A stretch of DNA of 34,487 bases from an archaeon (GTDB taxonomy: Archaea; Nanobdellota; Nanobdellia; Woesearchaeales; GW2011-AR15): contig JABHHN010000082.1 in assembly GCA_018671515.1 (NCBI GenBank), forward strand, positions 1 through 34,487. The letters are read 5' to 3'. This document shows, one piece after another, positions 19,523 through 28,367 of the stretch. The translations under genes were made by a program, and so were the position numbers. Under the pieces are notes generated by a model. The model made no database searches and had not been told where the DNA came from. It saw only the letters and a list, made by a program, of their open reading frames with translations. Position 1 is the stretch's first letter, and each line of letters opens with the position of its first letter.

Positions 19523-20953
19523 ATGAAAAAGATAATCAATAAAAACAAAAATTTAATTTTTCTAATTTTAATACTTGTAATTGCAACTTTTTTTAGATTA
19601 TATTTCAACCCAATGGATATTGATGATGCAACTATTGGATATAGAGTCATTGAAAATATTGCATCTGGAAAAGGCTTTGAATATAATTCAGGTGAGAAAG
19701 TCCTTTCAACATCAGCACCACTCCATATTATAATAATTTCATTTTTTACATATTTAGGAATGGATGTAATTTTTGCTACAAATGCTCTTTCATTAATTAG
19801 TGCATTAATTACAATAATTTTAGTCTATTTTATACTAAAAGAAATCAATTTTGAAAATGCAGGTTTAATTGCAGCTTTTATTTTAGCAATCAGTAATGAC
19901 TTTGTAATCTATACTATGAATGGAATGGAGACTTCATTTTATACTATGCTATGGATGACATCCATTTACTTTTTCATAAAGAAAAAATATTCACTAACAG
20001 GACTGTTTTTAGGACTGTTAGTCTTCACACGTGTTGATGGTGCGATGCTTGCAATTGCATTAGGATTATTATACATCTTCAATCACAAAAAAATTCCATG
20101 GAAAATGGCAATTATTGCAATTTTAGTATTTATGCCATGGATCATATTTGCAACATCATATTTTGGAAGTCCAATCCCTAATACACTTAAAGCAAAACAG
20201 CTTCAGGCAGGAAGTGATTCAACATTTTTTATAAGGATTTTTGCATTTTTGTATGATGAAACATTTCTTTTACTAATTCCATTTATCATAATTGGACTTA
20301 TTAAAATATTCAATAAAAAAGAGATTTGGCCAATTTATTTTGGTTCATTATTATATCTAATTGCATACACAGCAATACAAATACATGGTTATATCTGGTA
20401 TTATATTCCATTAATCCCAATAATTGTAATTTTTGCTGCAATTGGAATCACTTATGTCACAAAAAGAATATTCTCTCAAAAAAAGATTTATTCAAATTTA
20501 TTTTTAATAATTTTTATGATAAGTATTGTTGCTACATCAATTTTAGGTATGAAGCATTACAAACAAAAAGTAGATATTAAATGGGAATCATATAAAGAAA
20601 TTGGACTTTGGTTCAATCAAAACACAGAACCTACTGATACTATAATGTTCCATGATATTGGTTATGTCGGATATTATTCAGAGAGGTATATTTGGGATTA
20701 TAATCTTCTTATTCATAAACAAGAAAAAGATGTAACTACAAAATTAAGTTATCCAGAATTTATGAAAAAATACAACCCAAATTATGTATTACATCTTAAA
20801 AAAAATGTTGTGGACACAATAGAAAATTCAGCACCAGATTATGTTGGATATGAATTATTTAAAACATTCACAGATGACTTTTCATATCAAACTGATGATT
20901 TAAGATACAAATTAAATTTCAAAAATTATTATTATATATTTAAGAGAAAGTAA
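19523..20953 (+). CDS. GT39/ArnT-like multi-TM glycosyltransferase
   Basis: RLYFNPMDIDDATIGYRVIENIASGKGFEYNSGEKVLSTSAPLH N-terminal loop, multi-TM. Confidence 0.78.
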   Translation: MKKIINKNKNLIFLILILVIATFFRLYFNPMDIDDATIGYRVIENIASGKGFEYNSGEKVLSTSAPLHIIIISFFTYLGMDVIFATNALSLISALITIILVYFILKEINFENAGLIAAFILAISNDFVIYTMNGMETSFYTMLWMTSIYFFIKKKYSLTGLFLGLLVFTRVDGAMLAIALGLLYIFNHKKIPWKMAIIAILVFMPWIIFATSYFGSPIPNTLKAKQLQAGSDSTFFIRIFAFLYDETFLLLIPFIIIGLIKIFNKKEIWPIYFGSLLYLIAYTAIQIHGYIWYYIPLIPIIVIFAAIGITYVTKRIFSQKKIYSNLFLIIFMISIVATSILGMKHYKQKVDIKWESYKEIGLWFNQNTEPTDTIMFHDIGYVGYYSERYIWDYNLLIHKQEKDVTTKLSYPEFMKKYNPNYVLHLKKNVVDTIENSAPDYVGYELFKTFTDDFSYQTDDLRYKLNFKNYYYIFKRK

Positions 20954-20966
20954 ATTTCTAAGTCAC

Positions 20967-20997
20967 TACTGTTAAAATCTAACAGTATATAACAGTA
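20967..20997. promoter_or_regulatory. Candidate operator: TACTGTTA / TAACAGTA / TAACAGTA
   Basis: Inverted copy at 20967-20974, direct copies at 20980-20987 and 20990-20997 (10-bp phasing), just upstream of a TATA-like box. Confidence 0.6.
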
Positions 20998-21009
20998 CTC
21001 CATAACGCA

Positions 21010-21017
21010 TTTAAAAA
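21010..21017 (+). promoter_or_regulatory. TATA box of the DUF4395 gene
   Basis: TTTAAAAA about 25 nt upstream of the ATG at 21038. Confidence 0.55.
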
Positions 21018-21037
21018 GAAACCTAATCCAATGACAA

Positions 21038-21586
21038 ATGACATACGGAAAATTAATACCAAATCTAAAAATTGATGGAAAAGAAGCAAACTACGGTGTA
21101 GTTAATGAAAGAGATGCACGTGCTGGTGCAGGAATCATGCTAATAATTGCAATATTTTCATTCACACAAGCATTATATTTGAAAAATTTAACATTCTTAT
21201 ACGCAACAGTAATCGCATTTACTGTAGAATTTTTATTTAGAATTATTGACCCCCACATAGCTCCTTTTTACTTTTTAGGTTCTTTAATTGTCAAAGGTCT
21301 AAGACCTGAATGGTCTGGTGCAGTTCAAAAAAGATTTGCATGGACACTAGGTCTTGCGATGGCAGTTTCAATGATTTTCATTTCAATAATATTCCAAATT
21401 AGAGGTACCCTTCCTTTCTCTGTATGTGCAGTATGTCTATCATTATTATGGCTTGAAACATCATTTGGAATATGTGTTGGATGTAAAATGTATTTTGGAC
21501 TAATGAAATTAGGAATAATAAAAACACCAAAAATCATACCTGCTTGCCCAGGTGGAGTTTGCCCAATAGATAAACCAAGAAAATAA
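21038..21586 (+). CDS. DUF4395 family membrane protein
   Basis: DARAGAGIMLI, PLIDPHIAPF-like segment, GICVGCKMYFGLMKLG CxxC motif. Confidence 0.78.
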   Translation: MTYGKLIPNLKIDGKEANYGVVNERDARAGAGIMLIIAIFSFTQALYLKNLTFLYATVIAFTVEFLFRIIDPHIAPFYFLGSLIVKGLRPEWSGAVQKRFAWTLGLAMAVSMIFISIIFQIRGTLPFSVCAVCLSLLWLETSFGICVGCKMYFGLMKLGIIKTPKIIPACPGGVCPIDKPRK

Positions 21587-21589
21587 TGA

Positions 21590-21961
21590 TTATTTATTAA
21601 TTCTTAAAAATTTACTCTCTCCTAATCTATATATTATTACTCCTAAAATTATATAAATAAAAGAAGATAATAATGCCTGAATAGGTTTTGTCTGAAATGG
21701 TAAAAATATTATTTGTGTCCATGTATATATAACAAAACTACTCCATACTCCATCCATAAAATCTCTCATTTTCTGTAATTCTAAAAATTTTAGAATTAAT
21801 GCAAAAGCAATAAAAATTAAAAGAATTAATATCCACATTATAAAATCTTGATAATTTTTTAAATAATCTAAGCCCTTTGCTTGAAGAGCAATAAGAAAAC
21901 CAATACTACCACCAAAAGTAGCAATAAAATTTTCAAAAAATTTAATATTTTGTTTTTTCAT
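21590..21961 (-). CDS. Small multi-TM membrane protein
   Basis: Hydrophobic 123-aa ORF; no family recognised. Confidence 0.55.
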   Translation of the reverse strand: MKKQNIKFFENFIATFGGSIGFLIALQAKGLDYLKNYQDFIMWILILLIFIAFALILKFLELQKMRDFMDGVWSSFVIYTWTQIIFLPFQTKPIQALLSSFIYIILGVIIYRLGESKFLRINK

Positions 21962-22014
21962 AAATTTATGATAAATGATTTATATTTATTTTTAATTAAT
22001 TATATATATAATTC

Positions 22015-23004
22015 TTAAGAAATATTTTCCAAATCATCTATCCAAGCCTTAACTAAAACCAATTCCTTCTCTGGAACAATTTCTGCATCAACTAAAGCAA
22101 CATATGCCTGTAATAATCTATCACTGACACTTCCTTCGTATGATATTGACTTCAAAACATCAATAATTTTCTGATTAAGTAAATACCCTGGTACTTCATG
22201 TTCAAAATCCTTCAATAAATTATGCTCATTTCTATCTTGATAGACCGTTGATGAATGAAATGACAAATTAGAATCAATTGACCATAAAATAATCTGAGAA
22301 ATCAAACCTCTCCATATATCAGTCATTCTAAATGTAACATATGAAGGAAGATATAAAAGTGGAAATGCTTCCTTAAAAGTAATTGTATTTTGAGAATTAT
22401 ATGGACAAACTACACCTTTATCTAAAATAACTGGTTCTCTTTTTTCAAAATCTATATCCTTATAAGGATTAGTAAGTCTATATATTGCATCCAAATCTGG
22501 ATTCTTATCTGCTAAAAATTGCTGCACAAGACAATTCTTTATTCCATTTTTTTTGACAATAGAATCATTTTGATTTATTTTCTCTAATGGAAATCCTCTT
22601 GGCCAAATTTTCTCATCTGAAAAATCATTATATACGTTATACCATTCAATGTCTGCTATTATTTCTCCTGTTACAGCAGGATCTACATCAACACCAAAAT
22701 TTTCATATGGAATATTATCATCATCCGTCTCTAATATATAATCTGCACCTTTTTTTATTGCATGTAAATATCCAATATTTTTTCTACAATAATGATTATA
22801 AAGTAAATCCTTAGAAAGAGAAAAACCAAGCTCTTCCTGTTTTTTAATGTCTAAAAATTCAACATTTGATACATCAAAATCAGGTGGTGATTTTTTATCT
22901 CCTGCAACAATTATATCGTATGATTTACCAAGAAGCCTACTTATTTCATGCACCGTTTTTGTAGGTGCAAATATTGTTGTTATTACTACTGCTCCTTTAG
23001 TCAT
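22015..23004 (-). CDS. STELLO-like (DUF288) glycosyltransferase-family protein
   Basis: VVITTIFAPTKTV, IIVAGDKKSPPDF, NHYCRKNIGYLHAIKKGADYILETDDDN matches the eukaryotic STELLO core pattern. Confidence 0.78.
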   Translation of the reverse strand: MTKGAVVITTIFAPTKTVHEISRLLGKSYDIIVAGDKKSPPDFDVSNVEFLDIKKQEELGFSLSKDLLYNHYCRKNIGYLHAIKKGADYILETDDDNIPYENFGVDVDPAVTGEIIADIEWYNVYNDFSDEKIWPRGFPLEKINQNDSIVKKNGIKNCLVQQFLADKNPDLDAIYRLTNPYKDIDFEKREPVILDKGVVCPYNSQNTITFKEAFPLLYLPSYVTFRMTDIWRGLISQIILWSIDSNLSFHSSTVYQDRNEHNLLKDFEHEVPGYLLNQKIIDVLKSISYEGSVSDRLLQAYVALVDAEIVPEKELVLVKAWIDDLENIS

Positions 23005-23737
23005 ATTTAATCCCCTTGATTCTTTCTCTCATACATGAAAATAATGCTGTAAATGAATTATTAATTGAATCCGTTGATAAACTATTTGATGGATTCTTAT
23101 AATGTATAGATACTTCTATCCATTTAAAAGTTCTTGCTCTGAATCTAATCTCTGTCTGGAAAAAATGTCCTCTTGAGACTAGTTTTTTTCTTAATATTTT
23201 TTTAAGTACATCCATTCTAAAAGCTTCAAAACCAGATGTTGCATCCTTTAATTTCAATCCTAAAAATAAATTTGCAATAATTGTTCCTATCTTACTAAAA
23301 AACTTCCTTTTAGGAGTTGATCTAAGCCCTCCTCCTTTAATGAATCTGCTTCCAAAGACACAATCATACCCTAAAAGTAATTTATCTATAAATTGAGGTA
23401 TCTCTTTTGGCTGATGAGAAAATCCACCATCCATTTCTAAAATATAATCTGATTTCAAATCAAATGCAGCTAAAAAACCATTTACGTATGCATCAACTAC
23501 ACATCTATTTTGTGGTGCCCATACAAGTTTTACCATTTTATCTTTTTTCTCAAAACCTTCTACTATCTCTTTAGTATTATCTTTTGAAACATTATCTAAT
23601 ACAAACAATATTTTAATATCTAATTTAGAATTATATGGTTTTATTGCCTTAACTATTTCTTCATAAAACTTATTTAATGTCTTTGACTCATTTGCAAGAG
23701 GAATCACAATAGATAATTTTTCTTTAGTTTTCTTCAT
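22997..23737 (-). CDS. GT2 family glycosyltransferase with atypical motifs
   Basis: LSIVIPLANESKTL, LDNVSKDNT, EMDGGFSHQPKEIP, GSRFIKGGG. Confidence 0.85.
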   Translation of the reverse strand: MKKTKEKLSIVIPLANESKTLNKFYEEIVKAIKPYNSKLDIKILFVLDNVSKDNTKEIVEGFEKKDKMVKLVWAPQNRCVVDAYVNGFLAAFDLKSDYILEMDGGFSHQPKEIPQFIDKLLLGYDCVFGSRFIKGGGLRSTPKRKFFSKIGTIIANLFLGLKLKDATSGFEAFRMDVLKKILRKKLVSRGHFFQTEIRFRARTFKWIEVSIHYKNPSNSLSTDSINNSFTALFSCMRERIKGIKYD

Positions 23738-23856
23738 TTAAACCCTAACTTTATAAAAATAATAATTCTATTTATATCTATTTGTTAGAAGGTGTTGAAT
23801 CTTATATTTTATCTTAAAAAATTTTATAAATTTTGAATCAATACTTTAGTATCCTA

Positions 23857-23898
23857 GCAAGCCTATGGCTTGCAAATGTAAAGCGCAAAGCGATTTAC
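23857..23898. repeat. Hairpin array D: GCAAGCC-TAT-GGCTTGC and GTAAAgCG/CGaTTTAC
   Basis: Direct reading; first perfect (23857-23873), second with one mismatch (23878-23898). Confidence 0.8.
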
Positions 23899-23971
23899 TA
23901 TGGAAATTTATAATAATAAAAGTAGAAAAAAACAATTATAAAAAAATCTAAGATAAAATTAAAAATAAATC

Positions 23972-24907
23972 CTATTGGTTTCTATACCAATCTACTGTTT
24001 TTTTAAGACCTTCTCTAAAATCAATTTTTGCTTCAAAATCAAATTCTGCCTTTGCTTTTGTGACATCTAACTTTCTTCTTGGCTGTCCATTTGGTTTTGT
24101 TGTATCCCATTTGATTTCTCCTTTATAATCCATAACATCAGAAATTGTCCCTATCAAATCTTTTATTGATATTTCAAAACCTGATCCTAAATTTACAGGT
24201 CCATCTTTATTATAATATTTTGTTGCTTTTACTATTCCTTCTGCTGCATCGTCAACATACAAAAATTCTCTTGTAGGACTTCCATCTCCCCATGCTACAA
24301 TGTGATCTTTGTCTGATTGTTTTGCTTCGTGCACTTTTTTTATAAGTGCAGGAATTACATGTGATGATTTTGGATTGAAATTATCTCCTGGTCCATATAG
24401 ATTTACAGGTAAAAGATATATTGAATTGAATCCGTATTGAGCTCTATATGCTTGAGATTGCACTAAAAGCATCTTTTTTGCAAGGCCATATGGTGCATTT
24501 GTCTCTTCTGGATAATCTTTCCATAAATCTTCTTCTTTAAATGGTACAGATGCATGTTTTGGATATGCACAGATTGTTCCAATTGCTACAAATTTTTCAA
24601 CACCATGGACACGTGCCTGTTCCATTATTTCAGCACCCATCATCATATTATTATAAAACAATTCACCTGGTTTTTCTCTATTAAGACCAATTCCACCAAC
24701 ATGAGCTGCTAAATGCACAACAATATCTGCATCAAAATCTGAAAACATCTTCTTTATATTCTCTGATTTTCTAAGATCATAATCTTTACTTCTTGGAACA
24801 AAAATATTTTCTTTTGGTACTCCGTCCTCTATAAATTTATCAACAACAACTCTACCTAGAAATCCTGCTCCCCCGGTTACAATTATCTTTTTTGTACTCA
24901 AATCCAT
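23972..24907 (-). CDS. fcl: GDP-L-fucose synthase
   Basis: [79 protein letters not shown]. Confidence 0.9.
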   Translation of the reverse strand: MDLSTKKIIVTGGAGFLGRVVVDKFIEDGVPKENIFVPRSKDYDLRKSENIKKMFSDFDADIVVHLAAHVGGIGLNREKPGELFYNNMMMGAEIMEQARVHGVEKFVAIGTICAYPKHASVPFKEEDLWKDYPEETNAPYGLAKKMLLVQSQAYRAQYGFNSIYLLPVNLYGPGDNFNPKSSHVIPALIKKVHEAKQSDKDHIVAWGDGSPTREFLYVDDAAEGIVKATKYYNKDGPVNLGSGFEISIKDLIGTISDVMDYKGEIKWDTTKPNGQPRRKLDVTKAKAEFDFEAKIDFREGLKKTVDWYRNQ

Positions 24908-24986
24908 AGTTTTTTCCCCAAATTACGTCAATTATAATTCCAGTAATAATATTAATATATAACTTTTATGTTCTAAATAGAAAAAA

Positions 24987-25730
24987 ATGACAAAAAAAGC
25001 TAATTTTGACAAATTTCAAAAAGAATGGAACGAAGATAATGTAGAAGCAAAAAGATTCCATTGGTTAACAAAAGACAAAATAATTAATGAAATGGAAATC
25101 AAAATTATCTCAAAACTTCCAATAAAAGAAAGCCACAAAATCCTTGAAGTAGGATGTGGAGAAGGACAAAATATTTACAATCTAAAAAAGAGACATAAAA
25201 AAGCTAAATTCTATGGAATCGATATGGCAAAAAACCGAATTGAATTTGCTAAAACAAAAATTAATGATGCAATTTTTTCAACTCAAGATGGAAGGAAAAT
25301 CGAATATAAAGATAATACCTTTGATATTGTATTCTGTAGAGACGTCATTCATCATATGTCAACAAATAGACAAAAATTCATAAAAGAAATGCTAAGAGTT
25401 TGCAAAAAGAATGGAAAAGTAATTTTAATTGAATCTAATGGACAGAACATTCTAAATAATATGTTTAGTATATTGGTAAAAAAAGAATCAGAATTAAAAA
25501 ATATTTCAAAAAAATACATGATAAATTTATTAAAAAAAATGAAATTAAAGTTTAGTATCAGTCATGTCGAAAAACATAATCTACAAAGATTAATATTTCA
25601 TTATAATTATGGTCTTAATTTTTTAACTAAGACAAATTTTGGAAAGTTAATTTCTGACATAATTAACTTTATGCCTGCACTTAGAGGTGCAAAATCATAT
25701 GCATATATGATAATTGAAATTCAAAAATAA
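24987..25730 (+). CDS. Class I SAM-dependent methyltransferase
   Basis: KILEVGCGEGQNIYNL, FDIVFCRDVIHHM. Confidence 0.85.
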   Translation: MTKKANFDKFQKEWNEDNVEAKRFHWLTKDKIINEMEIKIISKLPIKESHKILEVGCGEGQNIYNLKKRHKKAKFYGIDMAKNRIEFAKTKINDAIFSTQDGRKIEYKDNTFDIVFCRDVIHHMSTNRQKFIKEMLRVCKKNGKVILIESNGQNILNNMFSILVKKESELKNISKKYMINLLKKMKLKFSISHVEKHNLQRLIFHYNYGLNFLTKTNFGKLISDIINFMPALRGAKSYAYMIIEIQK

Positions 25731-25732
25731 AA

Positions 25733-27382
25733 ATGAAGAAATTCATAAAACAAAATAAAGCATTTGTATATTTTATCATATTTTATTCAATCCTTCTTAT
25801 TTTTTCTATAGATAATGATCCAAAAAACTTTGCAAATCATGCATATCATCTAGAAAAAGCAAAATTAATGTCAGATGGAAATGGATATTCTTCTATCGGA
25901 ATAGATGGTATTGTTCCTGAATCAAGTATTACAAAATTCTTTTTTGCATTTATGATTTCAGGAGTACTAAAATTATTTGGAAACAGTTTTTTTTACCCTA
26001 GATTATTTGTTGCAATATTATCAATTTTAAGTTTAATATTAATGTATTTTATTTTTGAAAAGAGACTTTCAAAAAAAAAGAGATTACTATTGATTTCTCT
26101 TACCGCACTAAATTTTCATTATTTCACATATTCTGGTTTTGTTGAAACTGAAATTCCATACATATTTTTTACATTTATCTGCATATATTTATTTGATTTA
26201 TACTTAAAAAAAGAAAAAATATCAATTATTTTTTTTATTGGAATTTTTACTGTGTTTACGTATCTTACAAGATTCATAGGTATGTCTTTATTTATTGCAA
26301 TATTATTACATTTAATACTTAATAAAACAAAGAAAAAATTAGATTTTGAAATAATTAAATCAAATCTAAAAAATACTGTTTTCTATGGAATAATAAGCTC
26401 AATAATATTAATAATTTGGAGTATAAGAAATAAGATATTAGGTATTGGTGGAATTGCATCAAATTATTTAAGTCCATGGATGATATTTACTCCTGACTGG
26501 AACACTGAAAAAACATATGAAATTAGCATAATCCCAATAATCTTAAAGATTATTATCAATATTGTTGGATATCTTTATTTCCTTCCTAATTTAATTTTTA
26601 ATGGTATTTTATCATTAAAATTAAATAATTTTGCACATACAGTCTTAGAATCAAATAATAAATTAAATTTTATCATAAATCAAGATTTAAATTTTTTAAT
26701 ATACCTTGGATTTTATTTTTTTATATCATTTATATTAATATCAATAATATTTTTTGGTTACTTCAATCAAATAAAAAAGAAAATAACTATAATTGAAACA
26801 TATCTTTTTTTTAATGTCGCAATCCTTATGTTATATTCTGATCGTGTACCTAGATTTTTAGTTGCTTTAATTCCACTTATCATATATTATCTTATCAAAG
26901 GTATGGACAAACTAATAAAAAATAAAATAATTTCCAAAAAAATAGTTTCAATATTTTATATATTTCTAATAATATTTTCAATATTGAGTGTTTTCAAAAT
27001 AACTTATGAATATAAAACTAATACTGAATATGATCCAAATATGAAAGATTTTTTTGATATGGCATTATGGGCAAATGAAAATATTGATTCAAATTCTATA
27101 ATTCTTACAAATGGAAAAATAGGTCTGGCTTTTTTTACTAACCTTATTGAATTACCAATAAGAACAATTGAAAATAGTAGCGAATTATTCAAATATATAG
27201 ATGATAATAATGTTAATTACATAATTGTAGATTCATTAGAAAACATGGAATGGGTTCATAATTGGAAATATAGGACTAAAAAAAATATTATACCAACAAT
27301 CAATAAACATCCTGAAAACTTCAAAGAAGTTCATAAGATAGAAAATACTATTTTATATGAATATGATAAAAATAAAAAATAA
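25733..27382 (+). CDS. GT39/ArnT-like multi-TM glycosyltransferase
   Basis: N-terminal IDNDPKNFANHAYHLEKAKLMSDGNGYSS acidic loop, about 11 TM segments. Confidence 0.75.
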   Translation: MKKFIKQNKAFVYFIIFYSILLIFSIDNDPKNFANHAYHLEKAKLMSDGNGYSSIGIDGIVPESSITKFFFAFMISGVLKLFGNSFFYPRLFVAILSILSLILMYFIFEKRLSKKKRLLLISLTALNFHYFTYSGFVETEIPYIFFTFICIYLFDLYLKKEKISIIFFIGIFTVFTYLTRFIGMSLFIAILLHLILNKTKKKLDFEIIKSNLKNTVFYGIISSIILIIWSIRNKILGIGGIASNYLSPWMIFTPDWNTEKTYEISIIPIILKIIINIVGYLYFLPNLIFNGILSLKLNNFAHTVLESNNKLNFIINQDLNFLIYLGFYFFISFILISIIFFGYFNQIKKKITIIETYLFFNVAILMLYSDRVPRFLVALIPLIIYYLIKGMDKLIKNKIISKKIVSIFYIFLIIFSILSVFKITYEYKTNTEYDPNMKDFFDMALWANENIDSNSIILTNGKIGLAFFTNLIELPIRTIENSSELFKYIDDNNVNYIIVDSLENMEWVHNWKYRTKKNIIPTINKHPENFKEVHKIENTILYEYDKNKK

Positions 27383-27387
27383 AAAAA

Positions 27388-28257
27388 TTAGTTTTTCTTT
27401 TTAATAATTAATACAAAAATTCCTCCTAAAGCCATAATTATACCTAAACTTGAAAATTCTGGTACTTCATTATTACCACCTAAATCTATTCCTTTAGTAT
27501 ATAATTCTGATACTTCTGTAGGTGATAATGCACGTTTCCAAAAGCCTATTTCATCCAAATTACCATTAAATTCTATACCCCAATTCTTATCTGTAGAAAT
27601 TCTATGAGCATCCCCTATAGTAAAATAATTTGTATTATCTAAGTTAAAAGAAGATATACATCCAGGCACTAAACAAATAGTATCAACTTCTTGTCCATCT
27701 ACATATATTTTTGAATATGTATCTCTATCCGCAATGGTTACAACATGATGCCATAAATTATCATCATATATATTAACTGTTTTTACGCCATATACAGGAC
27801 AAGGAAATCCTGTTAAAGAACAAGTTCTAATTTGAAACCAAAGGTTTCCCTCTTGAAACTTCAAACTGTATCCTGGCCTAGCATCCAATATCTGTCTAGT
27901 CCATGGGCCTGATTCATTCCCAAATTTTGAAACAATTATTTTCTCACCTGATCCAGTTTCAGATTTCACCCATGCACTTATAGAAAAATCACCTATACCA
28001 ACATCCAAATCATCATGGTCATCAACTAATATATAATCATCAAAACCATCAAATTCAAATGCTCCATTTATTCCTTCGACTACATTTGTTGCACCATAAT
28101 TTGTACCATCATGATTACTATAATCATCTTTTGTATCAACATCTAAACTCCAATATGAAACTAAATCATCTGTCAATAAAGCAGATACAGAAGTTATTAA
28201 CACTAAAAACATTGTTGACAATAAATATAATTTTTTTAATTTATCTTGGTATTTCAA
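27388..28257 (-). CDS. Exported LamG/concanavalin A-like domain protein with PEF-CTERM-like tail
   Basis: Signal peptide, LVSYWSLDVDTKDDYSNHDGTNYGAT, GAFEFDGFDDYILV, FSISAWVK, C-terminal EVPEFSSLGIIMALGGIFVLIIKKKN. TTG start with AAGGAG upstream. Confidence 0.85.
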   Translation of the reverse strand: MKYQDKLKKLYLLSTMFLVLITSVSALLTDDLVSYWSLDVDTKDDYSNHDGTNYGATNVVEGINGAFEFDGFDDYILVDDHDDLDVGIGDFSISAWVKSETGSGEKIIVSKFGNESGPWTRQILDARPGYSLKFQEGNLWFQIRTCSLTGFPCPVYGVKTVNIYDDNLWHHVVTIADRDTYSKIYVDGQEVDTICLVPGCISSFNLDNTNYFTIGDAHRISTDKNWGIEFNGNLDEIGFWKRALSPTEVSELYTKGIDLGGNNEVPEFSSLGIIMALGGIFVLIIKKKN

Positions 28258-28267
28258 TATAAACCAT

Positions 28268-28273
28268 CTCCTT
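28268..28273 (-). promoter_or_regulatory. Shine-Dalgarno for the LamG gene
   Basis: AAGGAG on the minus strand, 10 nt before the TTG start at 28257. Confidence 0.6.
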
Positions 28274-28367
28274 AAATTTTTAGATAGAGAAAATGAAGTA
28301 ATATTTAAACATATTCTTAAGTAATATTTACTACATATTTAAATATCTAAATAAAATTACAAATATT

